The notes: generated by a model from the letters alone, not told the origin. Numbered from the stretch's first letter, positions 23,689 to 32,203 are shown. The stretch: 64,000 nucleotides of DNA from an uncultured Roseburia sp. (GCA_934317215.1 CAKREH010000016.1:1-64000); one strand, 5' to 3'. Made by a program: numbers and translations.

Positions 23689-24312
23689 ATGAAAAAAACA
23701 GTGATTACAATCGCAAGAAGCTATGGCAGCGGCGGACGTACGCTGGGTAAGCTGCTCGCAGAAGAACTTGGAATTAATTGCTACGACAGAGAGATTTTAA
23801 GAATGGCATCCGATGACAGCGGCATCAATGAGGCGCTTTTCGGACAGACCGATGAAAAATTGAAGAAATCACCTTTGTTTCGTATTGCACGCAAAAATCC
23901 GTACAAGGGCGGTGTAATCCCGCCGGAGAGCGCAGATTTCGTATCGGATGACAACCTGTTTAATTATCAGGCAAAAGTGATCCGTGAACTGGCGGAGGAA
24001 GAGTCCTGTATCATTATCGGAAGATGTGCGGATTATGTGTTAAAGGATGATCCGAATGTGCTCCGTTTGTTTTTCTTTGCACCGAAGGAAGATTGTATCG
24101 TCCGTGTAATGGAGCATGACGGAATCACCAGGCGGGATGCGGAGAATAAGATCGAAAAGATCGATAAGCACCGTGCGGATTATTATAAATATTATACCGG
24201 GAAGGACTGGTATGATGCGAGAAACTATGATTTCTGTCTGGATACGACTTCCATGGGATATGAAAAGCTGGTGGAGGTTGTGAAGAACTTTATTGAGGTG
24301 TACCAGAGTTAA
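23689..24312 (+). CDS. cytidylate-kinase-like family protein
   Basis: A P-loop nucleotide kinase of the Cytidylate_kin_2 (AAA_26) group, 207 residues. The phosphate-binding loop is ARSYGSGGRTLGK. A later Arg-rich helix (ITRRDAENKIEKIDKHRADYYK) resembles the lid segment. The natural substrate of this group is not established, so CMP is only a guess. It follows livF by 12 bases with GGGGG upstream and is the last gene of the liv operon; a link to amino acid uptake is not obvious. Confidence 0.85.
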   Translation: MKKTVITIARSYGSGGRTLGKLLAEELGINCYDREILRMASDDSGINEALFGQTDEKLKKSPLFRIARKNPYKGGVIPPESADFVSDDNLFNYQAKVIRELAEEESCIIIGRCADYVLKDDPNVLRLFFFAPKEDCIVRVMEHDGITRRDAENKIEKIDKHRADYYKYYTGKDWYDARNYDFCLDTTSMGYEKLVEVVKNFIEVYQS

Positions 24313-24324
24313 GGTGCGGAAATG

Positions 24325-24358
24325 AAAAAGCAGGGCGTGGGTGGCTCTGCTTTTTTGG
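24325..24358 (+). terminator. terminator of the liv operon
   Basis: AAAAAGCAG (24325-24333) and CTGCTTTTTT (24347-24356) form a classical intrinsic terminator eleven bases after the kinase stop codon. Confidence 0.85.
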
Positions 24359-24366
24359 TGGGAGTG

Positions 24367-24652
24367 GGGGGCTGGGTCTGCCGGCTGGTGCGGTGTGGGT
24401 GGCGGGGACTTTCGGCTGGGGTTCCGTTGTGCGGGAATAAGAAATTCTAAGTGCCCCTGCGGGAGGCTGTGGAAGGCGGACGCGAGCACCCCGGACGAGC
24501 CATCCGTGGCTCGACCGGGGTTTGTGCTGCCATCCGTGGCAGCACATCGCTGTGTGTTGGCAGGGGCACTAAGATTTTCTAATTCCCTTCCAAAGTCACC
24601 CCAGCCGAAAGCCCCCGCCACCCGCCCCTCCCAGCCGTCAAACCCAGCATCT
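24367..24652. repeat. foldback element A, copy 2 (no ORF)
   Basis: A 286-bp near-palindrome, much more GC-rich than its surroundings. Outer arms run GGGCTGGGTCTGCCGGCTGG and CCAGCCGTCAAACCCAGC. The core words GTTCCGTTGT (24421) and ACTAAGATTTTCTAATT (24568) with CCAAAGTCAC (24590) match copy 1, and the core is 179 nt in both. The inner stem AGTGCCCCTGC/GCAGGGGCACT differs from copy 1 but still pairs. Two hairpins have stems CGAGCC/GGCTCG (extended by CCCCGG/CCGGGG) and GTGCTGCC/GGCAGCAC, both with loop ATCCGT. No transposase gene. Confidence 0.8.
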
Positions 24653-24794
24653 CACGCCGGGGTGTGGGCGTTGCCGTGCCGGCCGCCCACGGGGATATAG
24701 GGCGAGTCGTGCCGACCGCCTGCATGAGAGGAAGTATAGAGTGGGGTGGTGTGTCGACCGCCTGCGTACCTGCATGAAAAAGAATACTATACAG
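24653..24794. other. gene-free spacer with three GTGCCGACCGCC-like repeats
   Basis: Between the two foldback elements GTGCCGGCCGCC (24676), GTGCCGACCGCC (24709) and GTGTCGACCGCC (24751) recur; the last two are followed closely by CTGCATGA. I see no gene. The spacing is uneven (33 and 42 bases), so this is not a CRISPR-like array. Confidence 0.5.
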
Positions 24795-25071
24795 CTTTCC
24801 TTTGGGTTGCTATAATAAAAAGAAAGGTTTGCCAACGCGAAACTCTCAAGAACGTAGCGTAGCTGTGCGGCGGGCACCTGTTTATAAGAAGGTGCTGGGG
24901 AGCCGTCGGTACTTAGCGACCGTATTTTGGTCGCTTAGTATCCGCTACGAGCGACACGCAGCGGGAGCGTGCCTTCGTTAAACAGGTGCCCGCCACACAA
25001 CGATCACCACAACCTGAAAAAGAGTTTCGCCCAAGGCTTTATTATCCTATTATAACAACCCAAAAGAAAGG
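24795..25071. repeat. foldback element B (no ORF)
   Basis: A 277-bp long inverted repeat unrelated in sequence to element A. Outer arms TTTGGGTTGCTATAATAAAA and TTTATTATCCTATTATAACA are about 50 bp and roughly 80 % complementary, ending at GCGAAACTCT/AGAGTTTCGC. Inside are a perfect 16-bp stem, GGCGGGCACCTGTTTA (24869) with its complement at 24979-24994, and a hairpin TACTTAGCGACC/GGTCGCTTAGTA (24910-24940). Its right edge (AAAGAAAGG) sits in the ribosome binding region of the next gene. Confidence 0.75.
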
Positions 25072-25082
25072 GGCACACACAA

Positions 25083-26225
25083 ATGAGCGAGTTAACCAAA
25101 GAAATGCCAAAGAAACTGGGATTCGGCTGCATGCGTCTCCCGGTAACCGACGGCAGCACAGAAAATATCAACGACGCAGCGTTCTGCGAGATGATCGATT
25201 CCTACATCGAACAGGGATTTAAGTATTTTGACACCGCATATCCATATCACAATGGCAGATCCGAGGAAGCAGTCGGACGCTGTCTGGTACAACGGTATGC
25301 GAGGGATCGTTTTTTCCTTGCGAGTAAGATGCCGGTATGGCTGGTCAAAGAGTATGCTGACTATGGAAAGTATTTTGAGGAACAGTTAAAAAAATGCCAG
25401 GTAGAGTATTTTGATTTTTATCTTTTACATGCCATGAATAAAGACCGGGTCAAAGAGGCAGAGAACTTAGGCGGATTTCAGTTTGTACAGAGCATGAAAG
25501 CGGAGGGAAAGATCCGGCATATCGGATTTTCTTTCCACGATAAGGCAGATGTGTTGGATGAGATTCTGACAAATCATCCGGAGATGGAGTTTGTGCAGCT
25601 TCAGATCAATTATTATGACTGGGAGTCTGAGAACGTGCAGTCACGCAAATGTTATGAGGTGGCAGAAAAGCATGGAGTACCTGTGATCGTGATGGAGCCT
25701 GTCAAGGGCGGTACGTTAGCAAATATGGTCGGAGAGCCGGCGAGGATCTTAAGTGCGCTGGATGAAAATGCTTCCTATGCATCTTATGCGGTCCGGTATG
25801 CTGCATCACTGCCAAATGTAATTTTGGTGTTAAGCGGAATGTCGGATTTAAAGCAGTTACAGGACAATACGGCTTATATGAAAGATTTTCAGCCGCTCAC
25901 GGATAAAGAGCAGCAGGCAATTGGAAAGGTGGTGGAAGAACTCGAAAAACTTCCAACGATTCCTTGTACCAACTGCCGTTACTGTGTGGAGGGATGTCCG
26001 AAAAAGATCCGTATCCCGGATATTTTTGGAGTCTACAACATGGGCGTACAGTTTGGAGTGACGGATGTGGCGCGGGGGTCTTACCGCTGTCAGATCGACG
26101 GAAGCGGTAAAGCCGGAGACTGCATCAAATGCGGAAAATGCGAGGCACAGTGCCCGCAGCATCTTGAAATCCGAAAACTGTTAGAACAGGCAGCAGACAT
26201 TTATGAAAAAGAAATGCACTTATAA
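25083..26225 (+). CDS. aldo/keto reductase with C-terminal ferredoxin-type 4Fe-4S domain
   Basis: A TIM-barrel oxidoreductase of the clostridial aldo/keto reductase group that ends in an iron-sulphur domain, 380 residues. The catalytic tetrad is visible as FDTAYPYHNG (Asp and Tyr), ASKMP (Lys) and LLHAMN (His). The C terminus holds two cluster motifs, CTNCRYCVEGC and CIKCGKCEAQC. Substrate is unknown; the family acts on aldehydes, ketones or sugars. AAAGAAAGGGG upstream overlaps the end of foldback element B. The stop codon overlaps that of the convergent TrkA/KtrA-like gene by six bases. Confidence 0.92.
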   Translation: MSELTKEMPKKLGFGCMRLPVTDGSTENINDAAFCEMIDSYIEQGFKYFDTAYPYHNGRSEEAVGRCLVQRYARDRFFLASKMPVWLVKEYADYGKYFEEQLKKCQVEYFDFYLLHAMNKDRVKEAENLGGFQFVQSMKAEGKIRHIGFSFHDKADVLDEILTNHPEMEFVQLQINYYDWESENVQSRKCYEVAEKHGVPVIVMEPVKGGTLANMVGEPARILSALDENASYASYAVRYAASLPNVILVLSGMSDLKQLQDNTAYMKDFQPLTDKEQQAIGKVVEELEKLPTIPCTNCRYCVEGCPKKIRIPDIFGVYNMGVQFGVTDVARGSYRCQIDGSGKAGDCIKCGKCEAQCPQHLEIRKLLEQAADIYEKEMHL

Positions 26226-26870
26226 TTTCTTCAAAATCTTTTCCATGTCCCGCTGATGCCCGATGATCATCAGATGTTCTTCTCTACGGAACACATACTC
26301 TGCATTCGGCATCAGTTCCATGCCGTTTTCAGCTTTGATGCCGATGATATTTGCATTATATTTGACGCGGACATTGACTTCCCTGATCGAATGACCGATC
26401 CATTCCGGCAGAGGGGCAATTTCGTAAATGGAAAAATTATTTCCGAGTTCCACATAGTCAAAGACCTGATTTGCAGAAAAACGGACCGCAACTTTTTCTG
26501 CAATATCACGGTCTGGATAAATCACTTCATCCGCACCGTTGCGCAGCAGGAATTTTGCGTGGATATCACGGTTCGCTTTGCTGACAACATATTTTGCTCC
26601 AAGATCTTTTAACAGGCTTGTGATCTCAAGACTGCTCTGAAAATTTTCACCAATACAGACAAAACAGTAATCAAAGTTTCCGACACCAAGACTTTTTAAT
26701 ACTTTTTCGTTGGTGCAGTCGCCAATTTTGGCGCTGACCACAAGGGGAAGAAGGTCTTCTAAGCTTGCTTCGTCTTTGTCAACGATCATAATCTCATTGT
26801 CAAGTCTGGCAAGATCCTGACATAAATGGGTGCCGAAACGTCCGAGTCCGATAATTAAAATTGATTTCAT
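26220..26870 (-). CDS. potassium uptake regulatory subunit (KtrA/TrkA-like)
   Basis: Cytoplasmic ring protein that gates a K+ uptake channel by nucleotide binding, 216 residues. An N-terminal Rossmann RCK domain begins IIGLGRFGTHL and has IVDKDE; a C-terminal RCK_C domain starts about residue 140 and contains the MPNAEY and EEHLMIIG segments. The length is that of KtrA rather than the doubled TrkA. It lies 15 bases after its membrane partner, on the same transcript. Regulation by ATP/ADP or c-di-AMP is known for the family and cannot be read here. Confidence 0.92.
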   Translation of the reverse strand: MKSILIIGLGRFGTHLCQDLARLDNEIMIVDKDEASLEDLLPLVVSAKIGDCTNEKVLKSLGVGNFDYCFVCIGENFQSSLEITSLLKDLGAKYVVSKANRDIHAKFLLRNGADEVIYPDRDIAEKVAVRFSANQVFDYVELGNNFSIYEIAPLPEWIGHSIREVNVRVKYNANIIGIKAENGMELMPNAEYVFRREEHLMIIGHQRDMEKILKKL

Positions 26871-26885
26871 AAATAAATTCCTTTC

Positions 26886-28229
26886 TCAGCCGATGTTGAT
26901 GCGTTCTACCGGCTGCATGATATGTGTCAGTTTTTTGTGATCGGTAAAGGAAAGTGCAAAGGAAAGGCTTCCCAAACGACCGATATACATCAGAAAAATA
27001 ATGATAAGCCGCGAGATAAAATTAAGCTGTCCGGTCAGGCCGGTTGTCATTCCGGCAGTACAGACTGCGGATATGACTTCAAAAAGAGTATCTCCGAGCG
27101 GAAAACCCTGCATGCCGCAGATCGCGAGGGTTGCGGCAAGTCCGGCAAACAGGTAGGTACACAGCAGAGCTGTAGCTTTTGTGATCGTGTCGTCCTCAAT
27201 CCTGCGGCCGAAAATATTTGTTCCGGTCGTTCTTAAGAGCGTGGAGCGCAGATGCAGGAGCAGAACGAAAATGGTTGCCATTTTGACGCCGCCCGCCGTG
27301 GAACCGGAACCGCCTCCGATGAACATCAGGATAATGGTAAGCAGTTTTCCCCCTTCCGTGAAAGCACCAATGTCAAGTGTATTAAAACCGGCTGTTCTTG
27401 GTGTGATCACACTGAAAAAAGAACTGCAGATGATGCCTGTCGTGCTCATATCGGCGTAAAGATTATTTCGTTCCAGCAAATAAAACAGTAAAGCTCCGCC
27501 AAATACCAGAACTGCCGAAAAACTCAAGACCATTTTTGTCTGCAGGGCATATTTTTTAAAGTGCCATTTGTGGTCAATGATATCACTCCAGACGATAAAT
27601 CCGATGCCGCCGATCAGAATTAATGCAGACAGCGTAAAGCTGACGATTGGATCGTCATAATAAGCAGTAAAAGAGGAATATGGTTTGTATTTCCCCATGA
27701 TGTCGAAACCCGCATTGCAAAACGCAGATATGGAATGAAAGATGCTGTAATAAAGTCCGTTAAAAAAACCCATTTCAGGATAAAAGCGGGTAAATAACAG
27801 CAGCGCACCGATTCCTTCAAATAGTACGGTTCCCTTTAATACACGTTTGATCAGCCGTACTACGCCGCCGATATCTAATACATTGAAACTTTCCCTGATC
27901 CAGCCGCGCTCTTTGAGACCGATTTTCCTGCGCAGCACCAGGGAAACAGCAGTGCCGATGGTAATAAAGCCAAGACCGCCGATCTGGATTAAAAGTAATA
28001 ATACAAGCTGTCCAAAGAAGGACCAGTGTGTATAAGTATCGACCAGAATAAGACCGGTGACGCAGGTGGCACTTGTTGCCGTAAAAAGTGCTGTGATAAA
28101 AGGGGTAAATTCGCCGGTGCGGGAAGAACAGGGAAGCATCAAAAGACATGTTCCGCCTAAGATAAGCAGAAGAAAACCAAGTGCGATCAACTGCATGCCA
28201 GAGAGCCGCTTTATTTTTTTTGGTAACAT
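26886..28229 (-). CDS. potassium uptake membrane subunit (KtrB/TrkH-like)
   Basis: The K+-translocating membrane protein, 447 residues. It consists of four repeated membrane-pore-membrane units; filter-like segments are seen around TATSATCVTGL, AFCNAGFDIMGKY, ITPRTAGFNTLD and AVCTAGMTTGLTG. GGAGG is close upstream of the start. With the following regulatory gene it forms a two-gene Ktr-type operon. A divergent gene starts 120 bases away at 28350; that gap is too short for a c-di-AMP riboswitch. Confidence 0.93.
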   Translation of the reverse strand: MLPKKIKRLSGMQLIALGFLLLILGGTCLLMLPCSSRTGEFTPFITALFTATSATCVTGLILVDTYTHWSFFGQLVLLLLIQIGGLGFITIGTAVSLVLRRKIGLKERGWIRESFNVLDIGGVVRLIKRVLKGTVLFEGIGALLLFTRFYPEMGFFNGLYYSIFHSISAFCNAGFDIMGKYKPYSSFTAYYDDPIVSFTLSALILIGGIGFIVWSDIIDHKWHFKKYALQTKMVLSFSAVLVFGGALLFYLLERNNLYADMSTTGIICSSFFSVITPRTAGFNTLDIGAFTEGGKLLTIILMFIGGGSGSTAGGVKMATIFVLLLHLRSTLLRTTGTNIFGRRIEDDTITKATALLCTYLFAGLAATLAICGMQGFPLGDTLFEVISAVCTAGMTTGLTGQLNFISRLIIIFLMYIGRLGSLSFALSFTDHKKLTHIMQPVERINIG

Positions 28230-28349
28230 ATATCCTCCAAAGAGTAAAATTTTGTTGAGAAACGTATATTAAAATATTATAATACGAATAGTGAACTTTG
28301 TATATATAACATTTTTACGAAGTTAAAGAGGAGAGGAGCATGAAGAGTT

Positions 28350-28958
28350 ATGGATGATTTGTTTGGTCTGATTGTGATAATTATTGGCATTGCAGCAGGG
28401 ATTTACAGTGATAAAAAGAAAAAAGAAGGAAAACAAAAGAAAGCGGCTGTGCCGAATCAGCCCGGCGGAGGAAGAAAAAATGTACCACAGACACAGGCTT
28501 CTTATGGTGGTCATGCAGGAAGACCGGATATTATTGCGGATGCGGCAAATGCGATGCAGAGAGAATTATCTGCAAGACAGCAGGAATTAAAACTGAGGCT
28601 GCAGCAGAAGTATGGCACGGCTGCATCGAATACGGCAAAGCCCACGCAGGCAGCGCGTCCTGTTTCAAATCCCGGAAAAGGTGCTATTTTAAACCGTGCA
28701 GATTCGAACGTCAATGAAAATCAGACGGACGAACTGCGGGAACAGTTTTATGAAAAAACAGGGGAGCCGCCCAAAAAGGTACATGGGGAGTGTGAGGACG
28801 AATGTTCCCTGATGGATCAGGTCAATGATCTGATGATCATGGGATATCAGGCAAATCTGAGTTTTGAGCGCGATTTTGTGGCAGAGGGAGTTGAAATGTT
28901 AAACCGTTTTGAACTGCCGGACGAAATTGCGGGATTGACAGAAGTACATACGGCATAA
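28350..28958 (+). CDS. membrane-anchored hypothetical protein, 202 aa
   Basis: One N-terminal membrane helix (about residues 4-22), a Lys-rich stop-transfer (DKKKKEGKQKK), a low-complexity Gln/Ala/Pro linker, and an acidic C-terminal region with CEDECSLMDQVNDLMIMGY. I do not recognise a domain. The purine-rich GAGGAGAGGAG upstream is better spaced for an overlapping five-codon frame (28340-28357) than for the 28350 ATG, so coupled translation is possible. It is followed by a DUF1653 gene, probably in the same operon. Confidence 0.75.
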   Translation: MDDLFGLIVIIIGIAAGIYSDKKKKEGKQKKAAVPNQPGGGRKNVPQTQASYGGHAGRPDIIADAANAMQRELSARQQELKLRLQQKYGTAASNTAKPTQAARPVSNPGKGAILNRADSNVNENQTDELREQFYEKTGEPPKKVHGECEDECSLMDQVNDLMIMGYQANLSFERDFVAEGVEMLNRFELPDEIAGLTEVHTA

Positions 28959-28983
28959 GGTTAAAGAAAGGACAGCGTATAGT

Positions 28984-29685
28984 ATGGCAGAAAGAATACC
29001 GGCAAGTGGCGAGATTTACCGCCATTTTAAAAATAAATTATATCAGATCGTAACGATTGCGACACATTCTGAAACAGGAGAAAAACTGGTCATTTACCAG
29101 GCGTTATATGGAGATTTTGGCGTGTACGCAAGACCGCTCTCCATGTTTACCAGTGAAGTGGATTACAAAAAATATCCGGAGGTGACGCAGAAATACCGGT
29201 TTGAACTTGTGGAGCGGGAGAAGAAAGAGGATGTGCAGGCAGCACAGACTGGCAGTGAGAGAACTGCAGGTATGGCACAAAAACATAGTGTGGAACATAG
29301 TACAGGGCGGACGATTCTACAGAATCAGAATGGAAGAAATGCAGATACCAGCGTACGGGAGAATGAGCGCGTGTCAGGAGATATCAGTGTACAGAGCAAC
29401 AAAGCTGTGTCAGGAGATGTCGGAGCGCAGGAAAATAAAAGTGCTTCATCTGATACAGAAGAGCAGGTAGAACCGAAACTTATGGAGTTTTTAGATGCGG
29501 ATTCCTTTGAGGAAAAGTATAATATCCTGACATCCATGCGCGATATCATTACAGATAAAATGATCAACAATATGGCAGTTGTTTTAGACGTTGTGATCCC
29601 GGAAGGAGATCTCGATGACCGTTATGAGCAGCTCAAACAGTGTATCCGCACCAGACAGCGTTTTGAGAGCACACGTCTCAGATAA
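28984..29685 (+). CDS. DUF1653 domain protein with long C-terminal extension
   Basis: The first 75 residues are a DUF1653 domain, a small beta barrel of unknown function, recognised by GEIYRHFKNKLYQIV, ETGEKLVIYQALYG, and RPLSMF. It is followed by a low-complexity, Ser/Gln/Glu-rich linker with tandem-like words (VSGDIS, VSGDVG) and a C-terminal helical region (KYNILTSMRDIITDKMINNMA) of about 65 residues. DUF1653 proteins are usually under 100 residues, so the extension is notable. It follows the previous gene by 25 bases. Confidence 0.85.
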   Translation: MAERIPASGEIYRHFKNKLYQIVTIATHSETGEKLVIYQALYGDFGVYARPLSMFTSEVDYKKYPEVTQKYRFELVEREKKEDVQAAQTGSERTAGMAQKHSVEHSTGRTILQNQNGRNADTSVRENERVSGDISVQSNKAVSGDVGAQENKSASSDTEEQVEPKLMEFLDADSFEEKYNILTSMRDIITDKMINNMAVVLDVVIPEGDLDDRYEQLKQCIRTRQRFESTRLR

Positions 29686-29764
29686 TCTGTGTGGAAAATA
29701 AGACTGCGAGTTTGTTTTTCACACGGCTATTTGTTGAGAATTAGTGTACAAAAATGGAGATTAC

Positions 29765-30928
29765 ATGGTTTCAGAAGAATTAAAATCAAAATTACAACAG
29801 ATCACGCAGCAGGAGATTTACAAGGTGATCGTCAGTAAACCCTCTGACAAAGCTGCAAAATACCGCAAGATCGAGATTGAAAAAAAATCGTCCGGTTACC
29901 AGGCAGCCGCCTATACGCAGAAACAGGTTTTTCATGAAAAAATAGAACCGGATGGACTTTTAGATTATCTGTCAGGGTGTGTCGGCAGTGAATTTTTACA
30001 GTTAAATGCCTGGGATGGAACCAGTGAATATATGCTTTTGATCTCAAAAAAAGGAAAAGTGACTTACCGCTGCAAAAAGCAGGCAGAGGGTGCTGCAAAA
30101 GCACAGGAATCCCATAACCGCAAAAAGAAATATCTGTTAGAAGAGGGAACCGTGATTCCGCCGCTGGTTGATATGGGAGTTTTTACGGCAGAGGGAAAAG
30201 TAGTCCGTACCATGTACGATAAGTTTCGTCAGATCAACCGTTTTCTTGAAATTATTGAAGACGGGGTGCGTGATTATCCGTATGACCACTTAAATATCAT
30301 TGATTTCGGCTGTGGAAAGTCTTATCTGACATTTATTCTGTATTATTATTTTGCAGAGATCAAAAAAATGAACGTGCAGATCGTAGGACTTGATCTGAAA
30401 GAGGACGTGATCAAAAACTGCAATCTTGCGGCGGAGAAATATGGCTATCACAATCTGCATTTTGAACTGGGGGACATCAACGGCTATCAGACACCGTTTC
30501 CGGTAGACATGGTAGTGACACTGCATGCCTGTGATACGGCGACGGATTATGCGCTTTATAATGCGGTTCAGTGGGATGCAAAGATGATTTTTTCCGTACC
30601 GTGCTGTCAGCATGAGTTAAACGGACAGATAGAGACGGATCAGTTTTCATTACTGACGCGTTATGGCATTATAAAAGAGCGTTTTTCCGCACTTGCGACA
30701 GATGCGATACGTGCGAATCTGCTGGAGGTGTGCGGATACAAAACACAGCTTTTAGAGTTTGTCGATTTTGCGCATACGCCAAAGAATATTCTGATCCGTG
30801 CAGTACAGAAGAAGATCGTACCGCGTGCGGTAAAACAAAACTACCTCACGGAGGTGGAACATATGATGGAGGAGTTTCATTTTACACCGACACTGTATGG
30901 ACTGCTGAAAGACAGCGGGAAAATTTAA
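29765..30928 (+). CDS. class I SAM-dependent methyltransferase (Methyltransf_32-like)
   Basis: A 387-residue methyltransferase. The SAM-binding loop is IIDFGCGKSYLTF, followed by IVGLDLKEDVI with the acidic residue at the end of strand two, and a later SVPCCQHEL motif characteristic of the METTL25/Methyltransf_32 group. The N-terminal 170 residues are a separate region without a domain I recognise. The target is unknown. The start at 29765 is used because AATGGAG (29754-29760) is a suitable ribosome binding site; an in-frame ATG at 29744 has none. A degenerate hairpin 1 of leader family C (GTGTGGAAAATAAG to TTTTTCACAC, 29690-29725) lies upstream. Confidence 0.85.
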   Translation: MVSEELKSKLQQITQQEIYKVIVSKPSDKAAKYRKIEIEKKSSGYQAAAYTQKQVFHEKIEPDGLLDYLSGCVGSEFLQLNAWDGTSEYMLLISKKGKVTYRCKKQAEGAAKAQESHNRKKKYLLEEGTVIPPLVDMGVFTAEGKVVRTMYDKFRQINRFLEIIEDGVRDYPYDHLNIIDFGCGKSYLTFILYYYFAEIKKMNVQIVGLDLKEDVIKNCNLAAEKYGYHNLHFELGDINGYQTPFPVDMVVTLHACDTATDYALYNAVQWDAKMIFSVPCCQHELNGQIETDQFSLLTRYGIIKERFSALATDAIRANLLEVCGYKTQLLEFVDFAHTPKNILIRAVQKKIVPRAVKQNYLTEVEHMMEEFHFTPTLYGLLKDSGKI

Positions 30929-30932
30929 AATC

Positions 30933-30966
30933 AAAATGGGTGTGGCTGTTTTGCCACACCCATTTT
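30933..30966. terminator. bidirectional terminator between methyltransferase and CYTH genes
   Basis: Perfect 14-bp stem AAAATGGGTGTGGC / GCCACACCCATTTT with a six-base loop, serving both convergent genes. Confidence 0.9.
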
Positions 30967-30969
30967 AGG

Positions 30970-31416
30970 TTACGGAAGTTTACTTAACTGGCTGTTGTGG
31001 TATTTGCCGGAAAATGTGACATCCTCTCCGAACCATTCCGGCGGAGTGAAATTATTTGCATCTTCCTCTGTTTCAAATTCCACTTCGGCAAGCTGCAGTG
31101 GTGCAAGATCTCCCTCGAACACATCTAATTCGATCGTATATTTTGGGGCAAGCGGGATCAGATAGCGGCGTTTTTTAATCATCCTTCCATCGATTTTTTC
31201 TTTCAGGTGAAGAAATGCTTCTTCATTTAAGGGGAGATTGTATTCCTCACGCACCATCATGCCTTTTCCCTTATAAGTCAGAATGTAATCGTCATTGGAA
31301 CGGCGGATGCGCACGACCGGGTTGGTGTTTAAGTAGCCCTGTTCGATGATTTTGCAGGGATACTGTTCTAAGTGGTCAGGTAAGGTTTTTATCAGATATT
31401 TGCGTTCGATTTCCAT
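30970..31416 (-). CDS. CYTH domain protein (inorganic triphosphatase/adenylate cyclase-like)
   Basis: A small CYTH-fold phosphohydrolase, 148 residues. The defining ExExK signature is at the very N terminus (MEIERKYLI), and alternating charged beta strands line the tunnel (VVRIRRSNDDYILTYKGKG, RRYLIPLAPKYTIELDVFEG, AEVEFETEE). Bacterial single-domain members usually hydrolyse tripolyphosphate or thiamine triphosphate; class IV adenylate cyclase activity is less likely. It has a purine-rich GGAG upstream of the start. Confidence 0.9.
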   Translation of the reverse strand: MEIERKYLIKTLPDHLEQYPCKIIEQGYLNTNPVVRIRRSNDDYILTYKGKGMMVREEYNLPLNEEAFLHLKEKIDGRMIKKRRYLIPLAPKYTIELDVFEGDLAPLQLAEVEFETEEDANNFTPPEWFGEDVTFSGKYHNSQLSKLP

Positions 31417-31536
31417 GGTAGATAAACTCCTTTTGGTAAAAAAATTTTTAAATGGTGCGTGAAAACAGCACTACTGAATCTATTATAGCAGTTGCAGGGG
31501 CATGAAAAAAGAATTTTTCGGAAGACATGTAAGTCA

Positions 31537-31565
31537 TTGACCACAAAAAATCAGTTTGCTATACT
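31537..31565 (+). promoter_or_regulatory. promoter of the DJ-1/PfpI family gene
   Basis: TTGACC (31537-31542), 17 bases, TATACT (31560-31565), 50 bases before the start codon. Confidence 0.7.
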
Positions 31566-31616
31566 TTACCTGTACAAAATGGAAAACGAAAAGCTTTAGA
31601 AAGGCAGGCAATATTT

Positions 31617-32177
31617 ATGAGTAAAATTGGAATTTTCATGGCAGACGGCTGTGAGGAAATTGAAGGACTTACCGTAGTTGATATTGTGCGTCGTGCAAAA
31701 ATGGAGATCGTTATGATCTCAATTACCGGAAAAAAAGAAGTGACAAGCTCTCACGGGGTTACTTTTTTGGCAGATGCGCTTGCAGAGGAAACCGGATATG
31801 AGGATTTAGACGGGATCGTGCTTCCGGGCGGTATGCCGGGAACCACGCATTTACTGGAAAATGAGACTGTCAATGCCGTGATCCGCAAATTTGCAGGGGA
31901 GGGAAAATTAGTTGCTGCGATCTGCGCAGCTCCGAGTGTGTTAGGTGCAGCAGGATTGTTAGAGGGAAAACATGCAACCTGTCATCCGGGCTTTGAGGAA
32001 AAATTAACCGGTGCGACGACCAGCGAGGATGAGGTTGTAGTGGACGGAAATATCATCACAAGCCGCGGCATGGGAACAGCGATTCCGTTTGCATTTGAGA
32101 TCGTGCGTTACTTTACCGGTGACGAGACGGTAGAGCATGTCCGTCAGGGACTTGTGTACCGTGCGAATGAAAAATAG
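31617..32177 (+). CDS. DJ-1/PfpI family protein
   Basis: A 186-residue class I glutamine-amidotransferase-like protein of the DJ-1 branch. The reactive Cys is in AAICAAPSVLGAAG, and the conserved acidic partner in ADGCEEIEG; the C-terminal ITSRGMGTAIPFAFEIV is also typical of DJ-1. Members act in glyoxal/methylglyoxal or protein deglycation and oxidative stress, but the activity of this one is not determined. Monocistronic, with promoter and terminator. Confidence 0.9.
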   Translation: MSKIGIFMADGCEEIEGLTVVDIVRRAKMEIVMISITGKKEVTSSHGVTFLADALAEETGYEDLDGIVLPGGMPGTTHLLENETVNAVIRKFAGEGKLVAAICAAPSVLGAAGLLEGKHATCHPGFEEKLTGATTSEDEVVVDGNIITSRGMGTAIPFAFEIVRYFTGDETVEHVRQGLVYRANEK

Positions 32178-32203
32178 CAGTGCGCCACTCATATCATAGT
32201 CAT

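Noticed and set aside
24040..24700. Open frames of 85-193 codons on both strands
   Set aside because: They lie in the kinase gene and the GC-rich foldback element; a palindrome gives mirrored open frames by chance and none has a ribosome binding site or protein-like composition.
24676..24762. CRISPR-like array
   Set aside because: Only three imperfect 12-base words with unequal spacing and no cas genes.
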